This document shows positions 1 to 7,999 of a stretch of 16,881 nucleotides of DNA, piece by piece. Made by a program: the position numbers and the translations under genes. The DNA comes from UBA2979 sp963694535 (lineage in GTDB: Bacteria > Chloroflexota > Dehalococcoidia > UBA2979): the NCBI GenBank assembly GCA_963694535.1, contig CAVODE010000041.1, forward strand, positions 1-16,881, in the 5' to 3' direction. The stretch's first letter is position 1; every line of letters begins with the position of its first letter. A model generated the notes under the pieces. That model saw only the letters and a list, made by a program, of their open reading frames with translations. It ran no database searches and was not told the DNA's origin.

Positions 1-554
1 GATCGAATGAGTTCTATGTCAACCTGCTTTTCTAATTGATTGAGATATTTTTCGATGAAGTCTACTCTTGAGAGAAGATGCTCGCTGTCAGTGTTAACAA
101 GATGCCGATTCAGTCCTTGACCGAGAGATTTTTCCTGAAACTGTAGTATCGAATCCGTGTCGCTTACTTGCGCGGCAGATCCGGACGAAAGTCGCACTTT
201 TATACCGTTATATATTGCTGGATTATGGCTCGCAGTTACCATCACACCCGCCGTCGCACCGCTCTGAGATACGGACCAAGCTAAAGCCGGAGTGGGTAGA
301 AAATCGTTAGACATGACGACTGGTATTTTCATTCCAATAAAAGTGTTAGCTAATACCTCCGAAAATTCTGATGAAAGAAATCGCGTATCATAGCCAATCA
401 AGACACTTCCATCACCGGAAGCGTTTTCCTGTATCCAACAGCCAATACCAAACCCGATGTTCCGAACATTTTCAAAGGTAAACTGGTCACCTATGATGGC
501 GCGCCAACCATCCGTGCCAAATTTAATCGAAGATGTTTCGTGTAAATCAAACAT
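1..554 (-). CDS. Phosphoglucomutase/phosphomannomutase family protein, N-terminal part (cut by window edge)
   Basis: This enzyme interconverts hexose-6-phosphate and hexose-1-phosphate in the cytoplasm through a phosphoserine. I translated the minus strand by hand from an ATG at 554; the frame stays open to base 1, giving about 184 residues of a family usually near 450-480. Visible landmarks are KFGTDGWR (residues 11-18), GYDTR (54-58) and the active-site loop TASHNP (107-112), in which S109 is the expected phosphorylated serine. This covers domain 1; the metal-binding and sugar-binding domains lie outside the window. The ATG is 6 bases after the stop of the upstream sugar nucleotidyltransferase, so the two are almost certainly co-transcribed; the ribosome binding site is weak. 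The pairing suggests supply of hexose-1-phosphate for NDP-sugar synthesis. Whether glucose, mannose or glucosamine phosphate is preferred cannot be told from this fragment. Confidence 0.93.
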   Translation of the reverse strand, partial: MFDLHETSSIKFGTDGWRAIIGDQFTFENVRNIGFGIGCWIQENASGDGSVLIGYDTRFLSSEFSEVLANTFIGMKIPVVMSNDFLPTPALAWSVSQSGATAGVMVTASHNPAIYNGIKVRLSSGSAAQVSDTDSILQFQEKSLGQGLNRHLVNTDSEHLLSRVDFIEKYLNQLEKQVDIELIR

Positions 555-560
555 TTATAC

Positions 561-1577
561 TCAGTTTCGATTCCTATTTTCCGATTTCATTGCACAATCC
601 CTTACATGAAACTCCGCGGACACTTGGACATAAGGGCCGATCACTGCTCGGCTTATTCTTGCGTTCTCCTCAATTATTGCATTATTCCCAATAATTGAAT
701 CGTATATCTTGGCATTAGCTCCAACAGTGACAGAATCCCAGATTAATGAATTAGAAATAATCGCATTTGAACTAACCGTGGTCCCTGCTCCTATTTCAGA
801 ATTACTGATCCTTGCATCTATTTCAATCACCGCACTTTCATGAATTAATGGCTTTGTACTGTGGCGCATATATTCAGCACCCGCCAATAGTGCCTCTGGT
901 GTACCTAAATCAGCCCAATACGCACCTTCGTCAGTAATACCTACGAGACCTCCCTCATCCTTCACAAGATCTGGGAATAAAGTCTCCTCCACTCTCGCAA
1001 AGCTGTCTGTTGGCAAGCGCTCTATAACTCTCTCAGAAAATATCCATATCCCTGCATTAATCAACTTAGAACTAGTAGTTCCAGATGCTGGTTTTTCTAG
1101 AAATTTTTGAACTTTCCTACCGGTACCCAATTCAACTATCCCAAAATCACCTGTCATCTCAGTCTTGTGTAACAAAATTGAGACGAAAGGATAAGGTGCA
1201 TCAAACGAATCATGAACTGACCGCATATTAGCAAGAGAAGCTGAAGTTATAACATCAGCATTTACCACAAAAAATGATCGGGTTGGTCGGTTTAATTCAC
1301 ATGCTTTCCCGATCGCACCAGCTGAACCAAGTGGATAATCCTCTATCGAATAATTGATAGCTATATCCTTGTATTTGCGAGAAAAACATGCCTTTATAGG
1401 CACATATGTGTCCCAAGAAACCGCGAATGTCAATTCGGTTACTCCAGCCTCAATTAAGGCGTTCATCACATGAGCAACCATTGGCATGCCTGCCACAGGA
1501 ATGAGAGGTTTTGGTAATTCCTCTGTTAAAGGTAAAAGTCTTGTGCCCTTGCCGCCAGCTAGGATAATCGCGTGCAT
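561..1577 (-). CDS. Sugar-phosphate nucleotidyltransferase with C-terminal left-handed beta-helix
   Basis: The predicted reaction is hexose-1-phosphate plus NTP to NDP-hexose plus pyrophosphate. The 338-residue protein starts with the signature GGKGTRLLP (8-16), then KP at 23-24, LGSAGAI (83-89), the metal-binding NAD at 106-108, FLEKP (159-163) and WADLGTPE (221-228). Residues 246-322 are hexapeptide repeats (NSEIGAG, NSLIWDS, DSIIGNN), a left-handed beta-helix as in GlmU-like and mannose-1-phosphate guanylyltransferase-like proteins. The open frame extends to a TTG at 1601, but the ATG at 1577 places MHAIILAGG exactly where family members begin, so I chose it. It sits between metK and a phosphohexomutase on the same strand. 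Mannose (GDP-mannose) is plausible from the WxDxGTPE motif, but glucose or GlcNAc cannot be excluded. Confidence 0.92.
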   Translation of the reverse strand: MHAIILAGGKGTRLLPLTEELPKPLIPVAGMPMVAHVMNALIEAGVTELTFAVSWDTYVPIKACFSRKYKDIAINYSIEDYPLGSAGAIGKACELNRPTRSFFVVNADVITSASLANMRSVHDSFDAPYPFVSILLHKTEMTGDFGIVELGTGRKVQKFLEKPASGTTSSKLINAGIWIFSERVIERLPTDSFARVEETLFPDLVKDEGGLVGITDEGAYWADLGTPEALLAGAEYMRHSTKPLIHESAVIEIDARISNSEIGAGTTVSSNAIISNSLIWDSVTVGANAKIYDSIIGNNAIIEENARISRAVIGPYVQVSAEFHVRDCAMKSENRNRN

Positions 1578-1602
1578 CTTTACACCATAAGCGAATTGCA
1601 AT

Positions 1603-2805
1603 TCAAAGTAGCGCTTTGAGCATTTCTACTTCATCAAGATGTTCCCATGGCAAATCAATATCGTCCCGACCAAAATGTCCGTAACTGGCGGTTTGCTTAT
1701 ATATAGGGCGTCTTAAATCAAAACGCTCAATTATCGCAGCTGGCCTGAGGTCAAAATGGCTCTGAACAAGTTCAGCCAACTCATAATCAGTCATAGCGCC
1801 TGTCCCGAAAGAATCCACCATGACAGAAACCGGCCGAGCAATACCAATTGCATATGAAATTTGCAACTCCACTCGCTTAGCTAATCCAGCAGCAACAAAG
1901 TTCTTTGCTACGTGTCTGGCTGCATAGGCGGCGGATCGGTCAACCTTCGATGGATCCTTACCACTGAACGCACCGCCACCATGTCTTGCTGCGCCGCCAT
2001 AGGTGTCTACAATAATTTTGCGTCCGGTCAAACCGGCATCCGCCATTGGCCCCCCCATGACGAATCGTCCAGTTGGATTGATCAAATATTTCGTACTGCT
2101 CGTCTGCAGTTCTGGTGGACATACAGGCTTAATAACCTCTTCTATTACCGCCTCTCTTAGGTCAGACAGGCTGATATCAGGTAAATGCTGAGCAGATATC
2201 AAAACGGTATCCAAATAACTCGGTACACCATTTTCATAGGCCATGGTCACCTGACTCTTGCCATCTGGTCCTAACCAAGGGAGGATATTGCTCTTTCTAA
2301 CTTTGGCTAATTGCCTCGTAAGTTTGTGTGCAAGCGATATAGGAGCGGGCATAAATTGACCACGTGCTATAGCTGCGCCATCGCCTTTCATCACCAGTTC
2401 AGTTTCATCGCACGCAAATCCAAATACCATACCTTGATCACCAGCACCAACCCGGTCGTACGGATCAGTCTCCTTAGATCTATCCACGCCTTGAACTATA
2501 TCTGGAGATTGTTCGGCAATAGAATTCAATACTCCACATGACTGAGCATCAAAACCATATGCAGGTCCTGAATAACCAATCTCCGATATTGTTTTACGCA
2601 CTATCTTTTCGATATCTACATATCCAGCTGTATGCACTTCCCCGAATATCCAAACAGTGCCCGTAGTTGTTGCAGTTTCGCAAGCAACCCGTGAGTTCGA
2701 ATCTTGCGTCAATAAGGCATCCAAAATAGAATCTGATACTTGATCACATAGTTTATCCGGATGACCCTCTGTCACTGATTCGCTGGAGAAGAGCGTAAAA
2801 TTCAT
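1603..2805 (-). CDS. metK: S-adenosylmethionine synthetase
   Basis: Makes S-adenosylmethionine from methionine and ATP in the cytoplasm. With the start at 2805 it has 400 residues, normal for the bacterial family. Visible motifs: SESVTEGHPDK (8-18, catalytic H15 and metal-binding D17), signature GAGDQGMVFGFA (120-131), and the P-loop-like GGGAFSGKDPSKVDRS (276-291). The frame runs up to an ATG at 2823, but the ATG at 2805 forms an ATGA overlap with the ahcY stop, has a GCAGGT ribosome site 5 bases upstream, and gives the usual short N-terminus before LFSSESVTEGHPDK. This implies translational coupling to ahcY. Together they run synthesis of the methyl donor and clearance of the inhibitory product. 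The downstream sugar nucleotidyltransferase follows closely. Confidence 0.97.
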   Translation of the reverse strand: MNFTLFSSESVTEGHPDKLCDQVSDSILDALLTQDSNSRVACETATTTGTVWIFGEVHTAGYVDIEKIVRKTISEIGYSGPAYGFDAQSCGVLNSIAEQSPDIVQGVDRSKETDPYDRVGAGDQGMVFGFACDETELVMKGDGAAIARGQFMPAPISLAHKLTRQLAKVRKSNILPWLGPDGKSQVTMAYENGVPSYLDTVLISAQHLPDISLSDLREAVIEEVIKPVCPPELQTSSTKYLINPTGRFVMGGPMADAGLTGRKIIVDTYGGAARHGGGAFSGKDPSKVDRSAAYAARHVAKNFVAAGLAKRVELQISYAIGIARPVSVMVDSFGTGAMTDYELAELVQSHFDLRPAAIIERFDLRRPIYKQTASYGHFGRDDIDLPWEHLDEVEMLKALL

Positions 2806-4076
2806 TCCGTACCTGCCTGCCATGATGACAAATATTCTTCTTGCTGCTCACTCAAACGATCAATAGAGACTCCCATAGAAGTTAACTTAAGCATCGCTAT
2901 CTCATTATCAATTTCGCTAGGTACAGGGTATATCAGATTTTCAAGTGATTGATGCTGGTTAACAAGATACTCAACTGCCAATGCTTGATTAGCAAAGGAC
3001 ATATCCATTACTGAGGCAGGATGTCCTTCAGCGGCACCTAAGTTTACGGCTCGACCTTCCGCTAAAACCACTAGTCCACGCCCATCTGGCATAACATACT
3101 CCTCGACGAACGGTCGAAGATTTCGAACTGATTCGGCCATACCTCTGAGTGATTTAACATCAACTTCAACGTCGAAATGACCTGAATTTGCCAAAATTGC
3201 TCCATCCTTCATATGAGTGAACGCATCGGTAGTAATGACATCTCTATTACCTGTTACCGTTACAAAAATATCACCTATTGCGGCTGCAGCCTCTATAGGC
3301 ATCACCCGATAACCATCCATAACCGCTTCCAAAGCTGGAACTGGCTGGATTTCTGTAACAATTACATTTGCGCCCAAACCTTGAGCCCTCATAGCCACAC
3401 CTTTTCCGCACCAACCATAACCACAAACAACAACTGTTTTGCCTGCGATCAAAATATTAGTAGCGCGAATAATGCCATCTAGAGTTGACTGCCCTGTGCC
3501 GTACCGATTATCAAAAAAATGTTTAGTGCTAGCGTCGTTTACACCAATGATCGGAAATTGAAGATTACCTTCGTTCTCCAACGCCTTATCACGAGTAATA
3601 CCTGTTGTTGTTTCTTCAGTGCCGCCAATAATATTCGTAAGCAAATCTCTTCTGTCTGTGTGAAGCAGTGCCACTAAATCAGCTCCGTCATCAACCGTAA
3701 TATTCGGTCCGAATGAGATTGCCTCGGCAAGATGACGAGAGTAGGTTTCGGTACTCTCACCGCTTATGGCCCAAGTCGGTACATCATACGCATGACGCAT
3801 GGCGGCAGCTACGTCATCCTGAGTTGATAACGGGTTCGAGGCACAGAGTCGTATATCTGCACCACCATCCTTTAGGGCCAAAACTAAATTTGCAGTCTCA
3901 GTGGTGACATGAAGACACGCAAGTATCTTTACTCCTGCCAACGGCTTGTCTGCATTAAATCGTTCGCGAATACCTCGAAGTACCGGCATCTCACGCTCTG
4001 CCCATTCAATCCGAACGACGCCTTCTCTTGCCAAATCAGCATTCGCTATATCACCGTCCTGCTGTCGATTACTCAT
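2802..4076 (-). CDS. ahcY: S-adenosylhomocysteinase, short form
   Basis: Reversibly hydrolyses S-adenosylhomocysteine to adenosine and homocysteine using tightly bound NAD. The 424-residue protein carries LHVTTETA (55-62), the substrate loop GGTEETTTG (151-159), the catalytic stretch around K185, D189 and N190 (TKHFFDN), and the NAD-binding Rossmann motif GYGWCGKG (219-226). It lacks the roughly 40-residue insertion of eukaryotic and many proteobacterial enzymes, and it ends in EEYLSSWQAGTE rather than the KPDHYRY-type tail, matching the archaeal/Thermotoga-like short class. The ATG at 4076 has an excellent ribosome site, GAGGTGA. The stop overlaps the metK start by 4 bases. No SAH riboswitch-like structure was recognised in the 48-base gap upstream. 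Confidence 0.97.
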   Translation of the reverse strand: MSNRQQDGDIANADLAREGVVRIEWAEREMPVLRGIRERFNADKPLAGVKILACLHVTTETANLVLALKDGGADIRLCASNPLSTQDDVAAAMRHAYDVPTWAISGESTETYSRHLAEAISFGPNITVDDGADLVALLHTDRRDLLTNIIGGTEETTTGITRDKALENEGNLQFPIIGVNDASTKHFFDNRYGTGQSTLDGIIRATNILIAGKTVVVCGYGWCGKGVAMRAQGLGANVIVTEIQPVPALEAVMDGYRVMPIEAAAAIGDIFVTVTGNRDVITTDAFTHMKDGAILANSGHFDVEVDVKSLRGMAESVRNLRPFVEEYVMPDGRGLVVLAEGRAVNLGAAEGHPASVMDMSFANQALAVEYLVNQHQSLENLIYPVPSEIDNEIAMLKLTSMGVSIDRLSEQQEEYLSSWQAGTE

Positions 4077-4080
4077 TCAA

Positions 4081-4087
4081 TCACCTC
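4081..4087 (-). promoter_or_regulatory. Strong ribosome binding site of ahcY
   Basis: The minus strand reads GAGGTGA, followed by 4 bases and ATG at 4076. This near-perfect anti-16S match fixes the ahcY start and contrasts with the weak site of the acetyltransferase upstream. Confidence 0.8.
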
Positions 4088-4124
4088 AATCCGAGAATCC
4101 TGGACCAAACGCCTAGTGCCTTGT

Positions 4125-5018
4125 TTAGATGGTAACCACGAAGTCATCGCTTCCGCTTCGCTTCACTTTCCTAAAAGTTTTCTTAAATCGGTAAAACCGT
4201 CTACTACTGAGTCTGCCCTCAATTACCTCAGACTTCAGGTTAAAGCCTAATCTCTTATACGCACTCACTGCAGGCCTGTTCTCGGGATCAACTGTTAAAA
4301 CTACTTCATCACAACCAATCGCAAGAAGGCTAGAGGTGACTGCCGATGTCGTCGCTTGAGCAAATCCTAAACCTCGTGCACTAGGGTGCGTGTACACATT
4401 GCCAACCACTGCAACTTTCTCTTCCTCAGAGATAACGTGTGTGCCTGCTATTCCAGCAAGTATCCCTGATTTTCTGACACCCCAATATATCCCCTCGTTC
4501 ACGACTCGGGCCGGATATTGATTCGAACCAGGTCCGGTTCTATACAACGAATTAATTTCTTCAATATCCCCTGATCCTAGCCTGCAAAGATCAGAACCTG
4601 CATCCAATTTCGTAGTGCACGGCTTGAAGGAAGCTTTGGTTGTAAGCATTCGATTCATTGTCAATACAGCAGAAATATGGTGGTTCTTTCGAATGCTCTG
4701 AAAATGTTCCGGGCTGGCTGTGGCAAGATAGGATTTTCTTAGACTCGGGGCAACAAGCAAAGTCGCCTCGATCGCGTGTTTGTCTCCAAAAGTCAGCAGC
4801 AGTGAATTAGGTTGGTTCACATAAAAAACCAAGCTTCGGCCAGTTAATCCGCTAGCAAAATAGTACTGGGTAAAATACCTCGTTGGGAAATCAATATCTA
4901 AGGTCCTTGAAGTTTTTGGATTCAAATAGGCAAGAGCATACGCACCAAGATCTCGATCTTCAGCAAGAAATTGTCGCACGTCTTCCGGGTTGCTTGACTT
5001 CCAAACTCTAAAATCCAT
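4125..5018 (-). CDS. GNAT-family N-acetyltransferase, two-domain
   Basis: Predicted acetyl-CoA-dependent acetyltransferase of unknown substrate. Of 297 residues, the C-terminal half is a typical GNAT fold: a beta-strand then motif A, VGNVYTHPSARGLGFAQA (205-222), with the R/G-x-G-x-A pyrophosphate-binding loop, followed by VDPENRPAVSAYKRLGF (243-259), the usual motif B with the conserved N, A, Y and LGF. The first 130 residues look like a degenerate N-terminal GNAT-like half without a clear acetyl-CoA loop, as in several double-GNAT proteins. The start is an ATG at 5018 with a weak AAAGAG site. It lies 51 bases after the aldo/keto reductase and 48 before ahcY. Its basic C-terminal tail (KKTFRKVKRS) is worth noting. 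No substrate can be inferred from the neighbours. Confidence 0.85.
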   Translation of the reverse strand: MDFRVWKSSNPEDVRQFLAEDRDLGAYALAYLNPKTSRTLDIDFPTRYFTQYYFASGLTGRSLVFYVNQPNSLLLTFGDKHAIEATLLVAPSLRKSYLATASPEHFQSIRKNHHISAVLTMNRMLTTKASFKPCTTKLDAGSDLCRLGSGDIEEINSLYRTGPGSNQYPARVVNEGIYWGVRKSGILAGIAGTHVISEEEKVAVVGNVYTHPSARGLGFAQATTSAVTSSLLAIGCDEVVLTVDPENRPAVSAYKRLGFNLKSEVIEGRLSSRRFYRFKKTFRKVKRSGSDDFVVTI

Positions 5019-5069
5019 TTTGGCTCTTTAAAAATTCCAAACAATCAGTTAAAGCTTAATCTCAAGAGA

Positions 5070-6005
5070 TCATCCAAGCATGTCTTCAATTTCAGCTAAT
5101 TCGTCTGAGGTCAAAATCCAGTTAGCCGCAACTACATTTGCTTCGACCTGTTCAACTGAGGTAGCTCCAGCAATCACAGATGCAACAGCTGGCTGCTGAG
5201 CCAACCATGAGAAAGCCAATTCAAGAAGCGAATGTCCTCTGGCCTCAGACCAGTCCAGTAACAGTTCAGCCTTATCCATATTCTGATCTGTGAGCATTCG
5301 ATCAGCCATCGGGCCCGATGTCAAACGAGCACCCTCAGGACGAGGTTGTCCCTTTCGGTATTTTCCAGTCAGTAATCCCGAAGCTAATGGAAAATAGGGA
5401 AGAATTCCAAGACCAAATTTTGTGCATGCAGGCTGTACGTCCGGCTCGACTTCTCGGTTGAGTAAATGATAGTGATTCTGCGCTGAGATAAACGGATTAA
5501 GAGATTGCTCACGAGCCAAATGGTGCGCATGAGCAATCATCCAGCCAGTGAAGTTAGAATGGCCAATATACCTCACCTTGCCATCTTTGACCAAGTCATC
5601 AAGTGCACGCATTGTTTCATCAAGTGGCGTATTCAAATCAGGAAAATGCATTTGGTATAAATCTATATAGTCAGTATCCAGTCGCCGTAAAGAGTCTTCA
5701 ACCGCATTAAAAATGTAGCGACGAGACCCTCCCTTTTGCATGGGAAGTTCACCCATCGGCCCCGCAAACTTGGTGGCGATTACGACCTCATCTCTACGCC
5801 CCTTCAGTGCCTTTCCTAAAAATATTTCCGACCTGCCATCACCACCATAAATATCAGCTGTATCGAATAGTGTTATTCCCGAATCGATGGCGGCACTCAC
5901 TACTGTCTCAGTTCGGCTTTCATCAAGGCGTCCACCAAAGTTATTGCAGCCCAGTCCAATAACTGAAACCTCCAAACCTGACTCACCTAAGTAACGTGTT
6001 TCCAT
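5070..6005 (-). CDS. Aldo/keto reductase
   Basis: NAD(P)H-dependent oxidoreductase of the (beta/alpha)8 barrel AKR superfamily, 311 residues from the ATG at 6005. The catalytic tetrad is complete: D48 (in LFDTAD), Y53 (IYGG), K79 (ATKF) and H120 (YQMHFPD). The opening RYLGESGLEVSVIGLGC is the standard N-terminal hairpin and first strand; the C-terminal IAGATSVEQVEANV supplies the usual cofactor phosphate-binding loop. The open frame runs back to a TTG at 6053, but METRYLG at 6005 has an AAGGATAGG ribosome region just upstream and aligns with family starts. It is the first gene of the minus-strand run and is divergent from the MFS permease across 92 bases. It most resembles the general stress/YghZ-like reductases. 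The substrate is unknown. Confidence 0.93.
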   Translation of the reverse strand: METRYLGESGLEVSVIGLGCNNFGGRLDESRTETVVSAAIDSGITLFDTADIYGGDGRSEIFLGKALKGRRDEVVIATKFAGPMGELPMQKGGSRRYIFNAVEDSLRRLDTDYIDLYQMHFPDLNTPLDETMRALDDLVKDGKVRYIGHSNFTGWMIAHAHHLAREQSLNPFISAQNHYHLLNREVEPDVQPACTKFGLGILPYFPLASGLLTGKYRKGQPRPEGARLTSGPMADRMLTDQNMDKAELLLDWSEARGHSLLELAFSWLAQQPAVASVIAGATSVEQVEANVVAANWILTSDELAEIEDMLG

Positions 6006-6097
6006 ATTTCCTATCCTTCCAGAGTGATATTTATCCCAGAAAAAATAAACCAATCTTCATTATTCAGCTACCCCGATATTTGTCCTATCATTGACCA
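6006..6097. other. Divergent intergenic region between aldo/keto reductase and MFS permease
   Basis: This 92-base AT-rich gap separates two divergent starts and must hold promoters for both genes. I see TATCAT at about 6084-6089 on the plus strand and AT-rich runs near 6025-6050, but no well-spaced -35/-10 pair on either strand, so I name no hexamers. Confidence 0.4.
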
Positions 6098-7312
6098 ATG
6101 CTATCTCGCAGATTTCTGGTAGTTGGCCTTTCAATGATGATGGCTACTCTAGGATTAGGAGCAGCCACACCCATCATACCTATTTTTGTTGGCGAGATGG
6201 GTGGCGATGACATAGCTCGTGGACTCGCTTATCCAGCGTTCACCGTAACACAACTTGCAATATCGCCGTTTGTAGGACGACTAGCAGATCGTTACGGTAG
6301 AAAATGGTTTTTGGCCTTTGGTTTGTTCACCTATGCGATAACAGCTATGGGCTGGTTCTATTCCGATTCCGTCTTAGAAATTGTATTTTTTCGAGCTTTT
6401 TCAGGAATTGGATCTGCCCTAATTTTTCCTATGTCACAATCTTACATCGGAGCGCTCGCCCCCAAAGGCAGTGAAGGTCGATACATGGGGACCTTCAATT
6501 TATTCGACTTCGTCGGCTTCGGACTCGGCCCTCTCCTGGCCGGAATTCTTAGAGACTATACCAGCATTGATCTGATCTTTTTATCAATGACTTTTCTTTT
6601 CGCGCTTGCAACACTCATGGTGGTCATTCTGCTGCCTGCCGAGCCACAAAACGAAAGAGTCAACAACCTGGTGAGTCACCATAAATCCAAATCCTCCTTA
6701 CCCTTTGCCAGTGAGCACCTGAGACCAAGTTGGTCGCAAATCATCAAAAACCCAGTCGTGCAAGGAATATTTTCGCTTAGAGCTTCTGTCTCGTGCGCCA
6801 TCGGCGTCTCGTTTACCTTCATTCCCGTTCTCCTTGAAGAAGATCTTGGGACCAGTTCCACCGCTGTTGGGTTATTAATTGGTGGACAGCAATTTATGGG
6901 CGGCGCAGTTCAACCGCTAATGGGAATGTTCGCTGATAAATACTCGAAGCATCTGATTGCCCTGATTGGATCTGTTCTAATGGCGAGCTCTTATTGGATC
7001 GCCACCTTCAGCGATACCTATTGGATATTACTCATTTCGTTCGTAGTCGGCGCTGGATTAGGAAGTGCCATGTCCCAGGTAGTCGCAGCAACAAGCCAAG
7101 TTCAAATCGGCCGAACTCTTGGTCTCTCGACAGTAGCAAGCATTCAATCAATGGCATTTGCAATCGGTATATTGATAGGGAGTGCTGGAGGCGGAGTCAT
7201 AGCTGAAATATTCGGAAGAAGATTTACCTTTGCATTGGCAGGCATAGTTATCATAGCTGGCTATATTATTTACGCAGCGCGCAGCTCAGAAAACGAAAAA
7301 GTCGTTACTTAG
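6098..7312 (+). CDS. MFS transporter, 12-TM drug-efflux-like
   Basis: Integral inner-membrane secondary transporter of 404 residues with about twelve hydrophobic segments. The first, residues 5-30, ends in ATPIIPIF, reminiscent of multidrug/H+ antiporters. The loop between TM2 and TM3 holds the MFS signature GRLADRYGRK (60-69). The stretch FRAFSGIGSALIFPMSQSYI and the following GPLLAGILRD resemble motifs B and C of the DHA1-type antiporter group. A charged central loop (about residues 180-210) separates the two halves; a weaker copy of motif A, MGMFADKYSK, lies near residue 275. The ATG at 6098 has no strong ribosome site. The gene ends 4 bases inside the convergent zinc-ribbon gene. The substrate cannot be predicted; export is more likely than import by motif resemblance only. 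Confidence 0.9.
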   Translation: MLSRRFLVVGLSMMMATLGLGAATPIIPIFVGEMGGDDIARGLAYPAFTVTQLAISPFVGRLADRYGRKWFLAFGLFTYAITAMGWFYSDSVLEIVFFRAFSGIGSALIFPMSQSYIGALAPKGSEGRYMGTFNLFDFVGFGLGPLLAGILRDYTSIDLIFLSMTFLFALATLMVVILLPAEPQNERVNNLVSHHKSKSSLPFASEHLRPSWSQIIKNPVVQGIFSLRASVSCAIGVSFTFIPVLLEEDLGTSSTAVGLLIGGQQFMGGAVQPLMGMFADKYSKHLIALIGSVLMASSYWIATFSDTYWILLISFVVGAGLGSAMSQVVAATSQVQIGRTLGLSTVASIQSMAFAIGILIGSAGGGVIAEIFGRRFTFALAGIVIIAGYIIYAARSSENEKVVT

Positions 7313-7323
7313 TCAGTCTTTTT
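7296..7323. terminator. Possible weak bidirectional terminator between convergent genes
   Basis: AAAAAG (7296-7301) and CTTTTT (7318-7323) flank the overlapping stop codons of the MFS and zinc-ribbon genes and could form a 6-pair AT-rich stem with T runs in both directions. The stem has almost no GC pairs, so its function is doubtful. Confidence 0.25.
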
Positions 7324-7857
7324 ACTTCTTAAGACTCGTTCCCGAGCAAGTTTGGCATTTGTCCGACGATTCTTAATTTGCTCGCCACGAAAAAAAGTAT
7401 CCCTTTCACGTTCAACACGCTTATTAATAGTTGGTTGGGATAGACGCTTAGGCATATCTGAATTAACGGACCACTCTGAAGTCACGAATGCAGCACCCAT
7501 ATTTTCCTTGCCCTCTCGCTCAATATCCTTCATCGCCTCATACCGCTGGATATCTTCAACGCTAGGTGGTGCGTGCTCCGGACCTCTTTTGGCGTCCAAT
7601 TCAGGGTGAGTACCTAGTGGTCCCGTTTGGCTCATTGGCTTAGAGACTTTCTGCCCTAAGTGCCAATATGTCCCATCGTCAGGAATCTTTCTAGGAAATC
7701 CATCTCTAAACGTGAACGCAGCCCACTCTCTTGACATAATTCGAACACCATCAGAATGGCACTCCAAACAGGCTTGACTTTTACTAGCTTCTTTTACTGA
7801 CCTAACGAGTTCAAATACCCCATTACAGGGCTCACAATAGTACTCATACAATGGCAT
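7309..7857 (-). CDS. FmdB-type zinc ribbon protein with long charged C-terminal extension
   Basis: The first roughly 45 residues are the FmdB/putative regulatory zinc ribbon: MPLYEYYCEPC opens it and two CxxC knuckles (C8-C11 and C30-C33) form one zinc site. Family members are usually about 60-110 residues; this one has 182. Beyond the ribbon lies a segment with WAAFTF and conserved-looking aromatic/Pro/Gly residues, then a highly charged tail rich in Arg and Lys (KRVERERDTFFRGEQIKNRR) that looks helical or disordered. Similar tails occur in phage- and Chloroflexi-type FmdB proteins. The ATG at 7857 has a strong GGGAGGTG ribosome site. Its 3' end overlaps the convergent MFS gene by 4 bases. 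The function of the family is poorly known; transcription regulation is only suggested by name. Confidence 0.82.
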   Translation of the reverse strand: MPLYEYYCEPCNGVFELVRSVKEASKSQACLECHSDGVRIMSREWAAFTFRDGFPRKIPDDGTYWHLGQKVSKPMSQTGPLGTHPELDAKRGPEHAPPSVEDIQRYEAMKDIEREGKENMGAAFVTSEWSVNSDMPKRLSQPTINKRVERERDTFFRGEQIKNRRTNAKLARERVLRSKKTD

Positions 7858-7945
7858 ACAACACCTCCCAGCAGGAGCACTATTGTATCCCAGATTTAAC
7901 CCTTAGCACGAGTCGTTCCGCACAATCACACTATCGATTACGATT

Positions 7946-7951
7946 TATAAT
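7946..7951 (+). promoter_or_regulatory. Candidate -10 element upstream of DUF2795-like gene and orn
   Basis: A perfect TATAAT lies 48 bases before the ATG at 8000 in the 142-base divergent gap. The bases 17 upstream (CAATCA region) do not match a -35 well, so this is a partial promoter call. The opposite strand of the same site reads ATTATAAAT and could serve the zinc-ribbon gene, but again without a good -35. Confidence 0.4.
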
Positions 7952-7999
7952 GTTCTTTTAGTTTATTGACCTGTTCACAAAAACACTGGAGAGTCACTT

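Noticed and set aside
1578..1601. Upstream TTG start for the sugar nucleotidyltransferase
   Set aside because: It adds 8 residues before the conserved MHAIILAGG, which family members do not have; the ATG at 1577 is preferred.
2806..2823. Upstream ATG start for metK
   Set aside because: It would deepen the overlap with ahcY and add six unusual residues; the ATG at 2805 forms an ATGA junction with a ribosome site.
4077..4124. SAM or SAH riboswitch before ahcY
   Set aside because: Only 48 bases separate ahcY from the acetyltransferase gene, and no conserved core or paired stems of a known SAM/SAH riboswitch class were recognised.
5058..5069. Short inverted repeat ATCTC-TT-GAGAT (minus strand) after the aldo/keto reductase gene
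   Set aside because: A 5-base arm pair with a 2-base loop and no T run is too small to be a credible terminator.
6006..6053. Upstream TTG start for the aldo/keto reductase
   Set aside because: It adds 16 non-conserved residues; METRYLG at 6005 has a good ribosome region.
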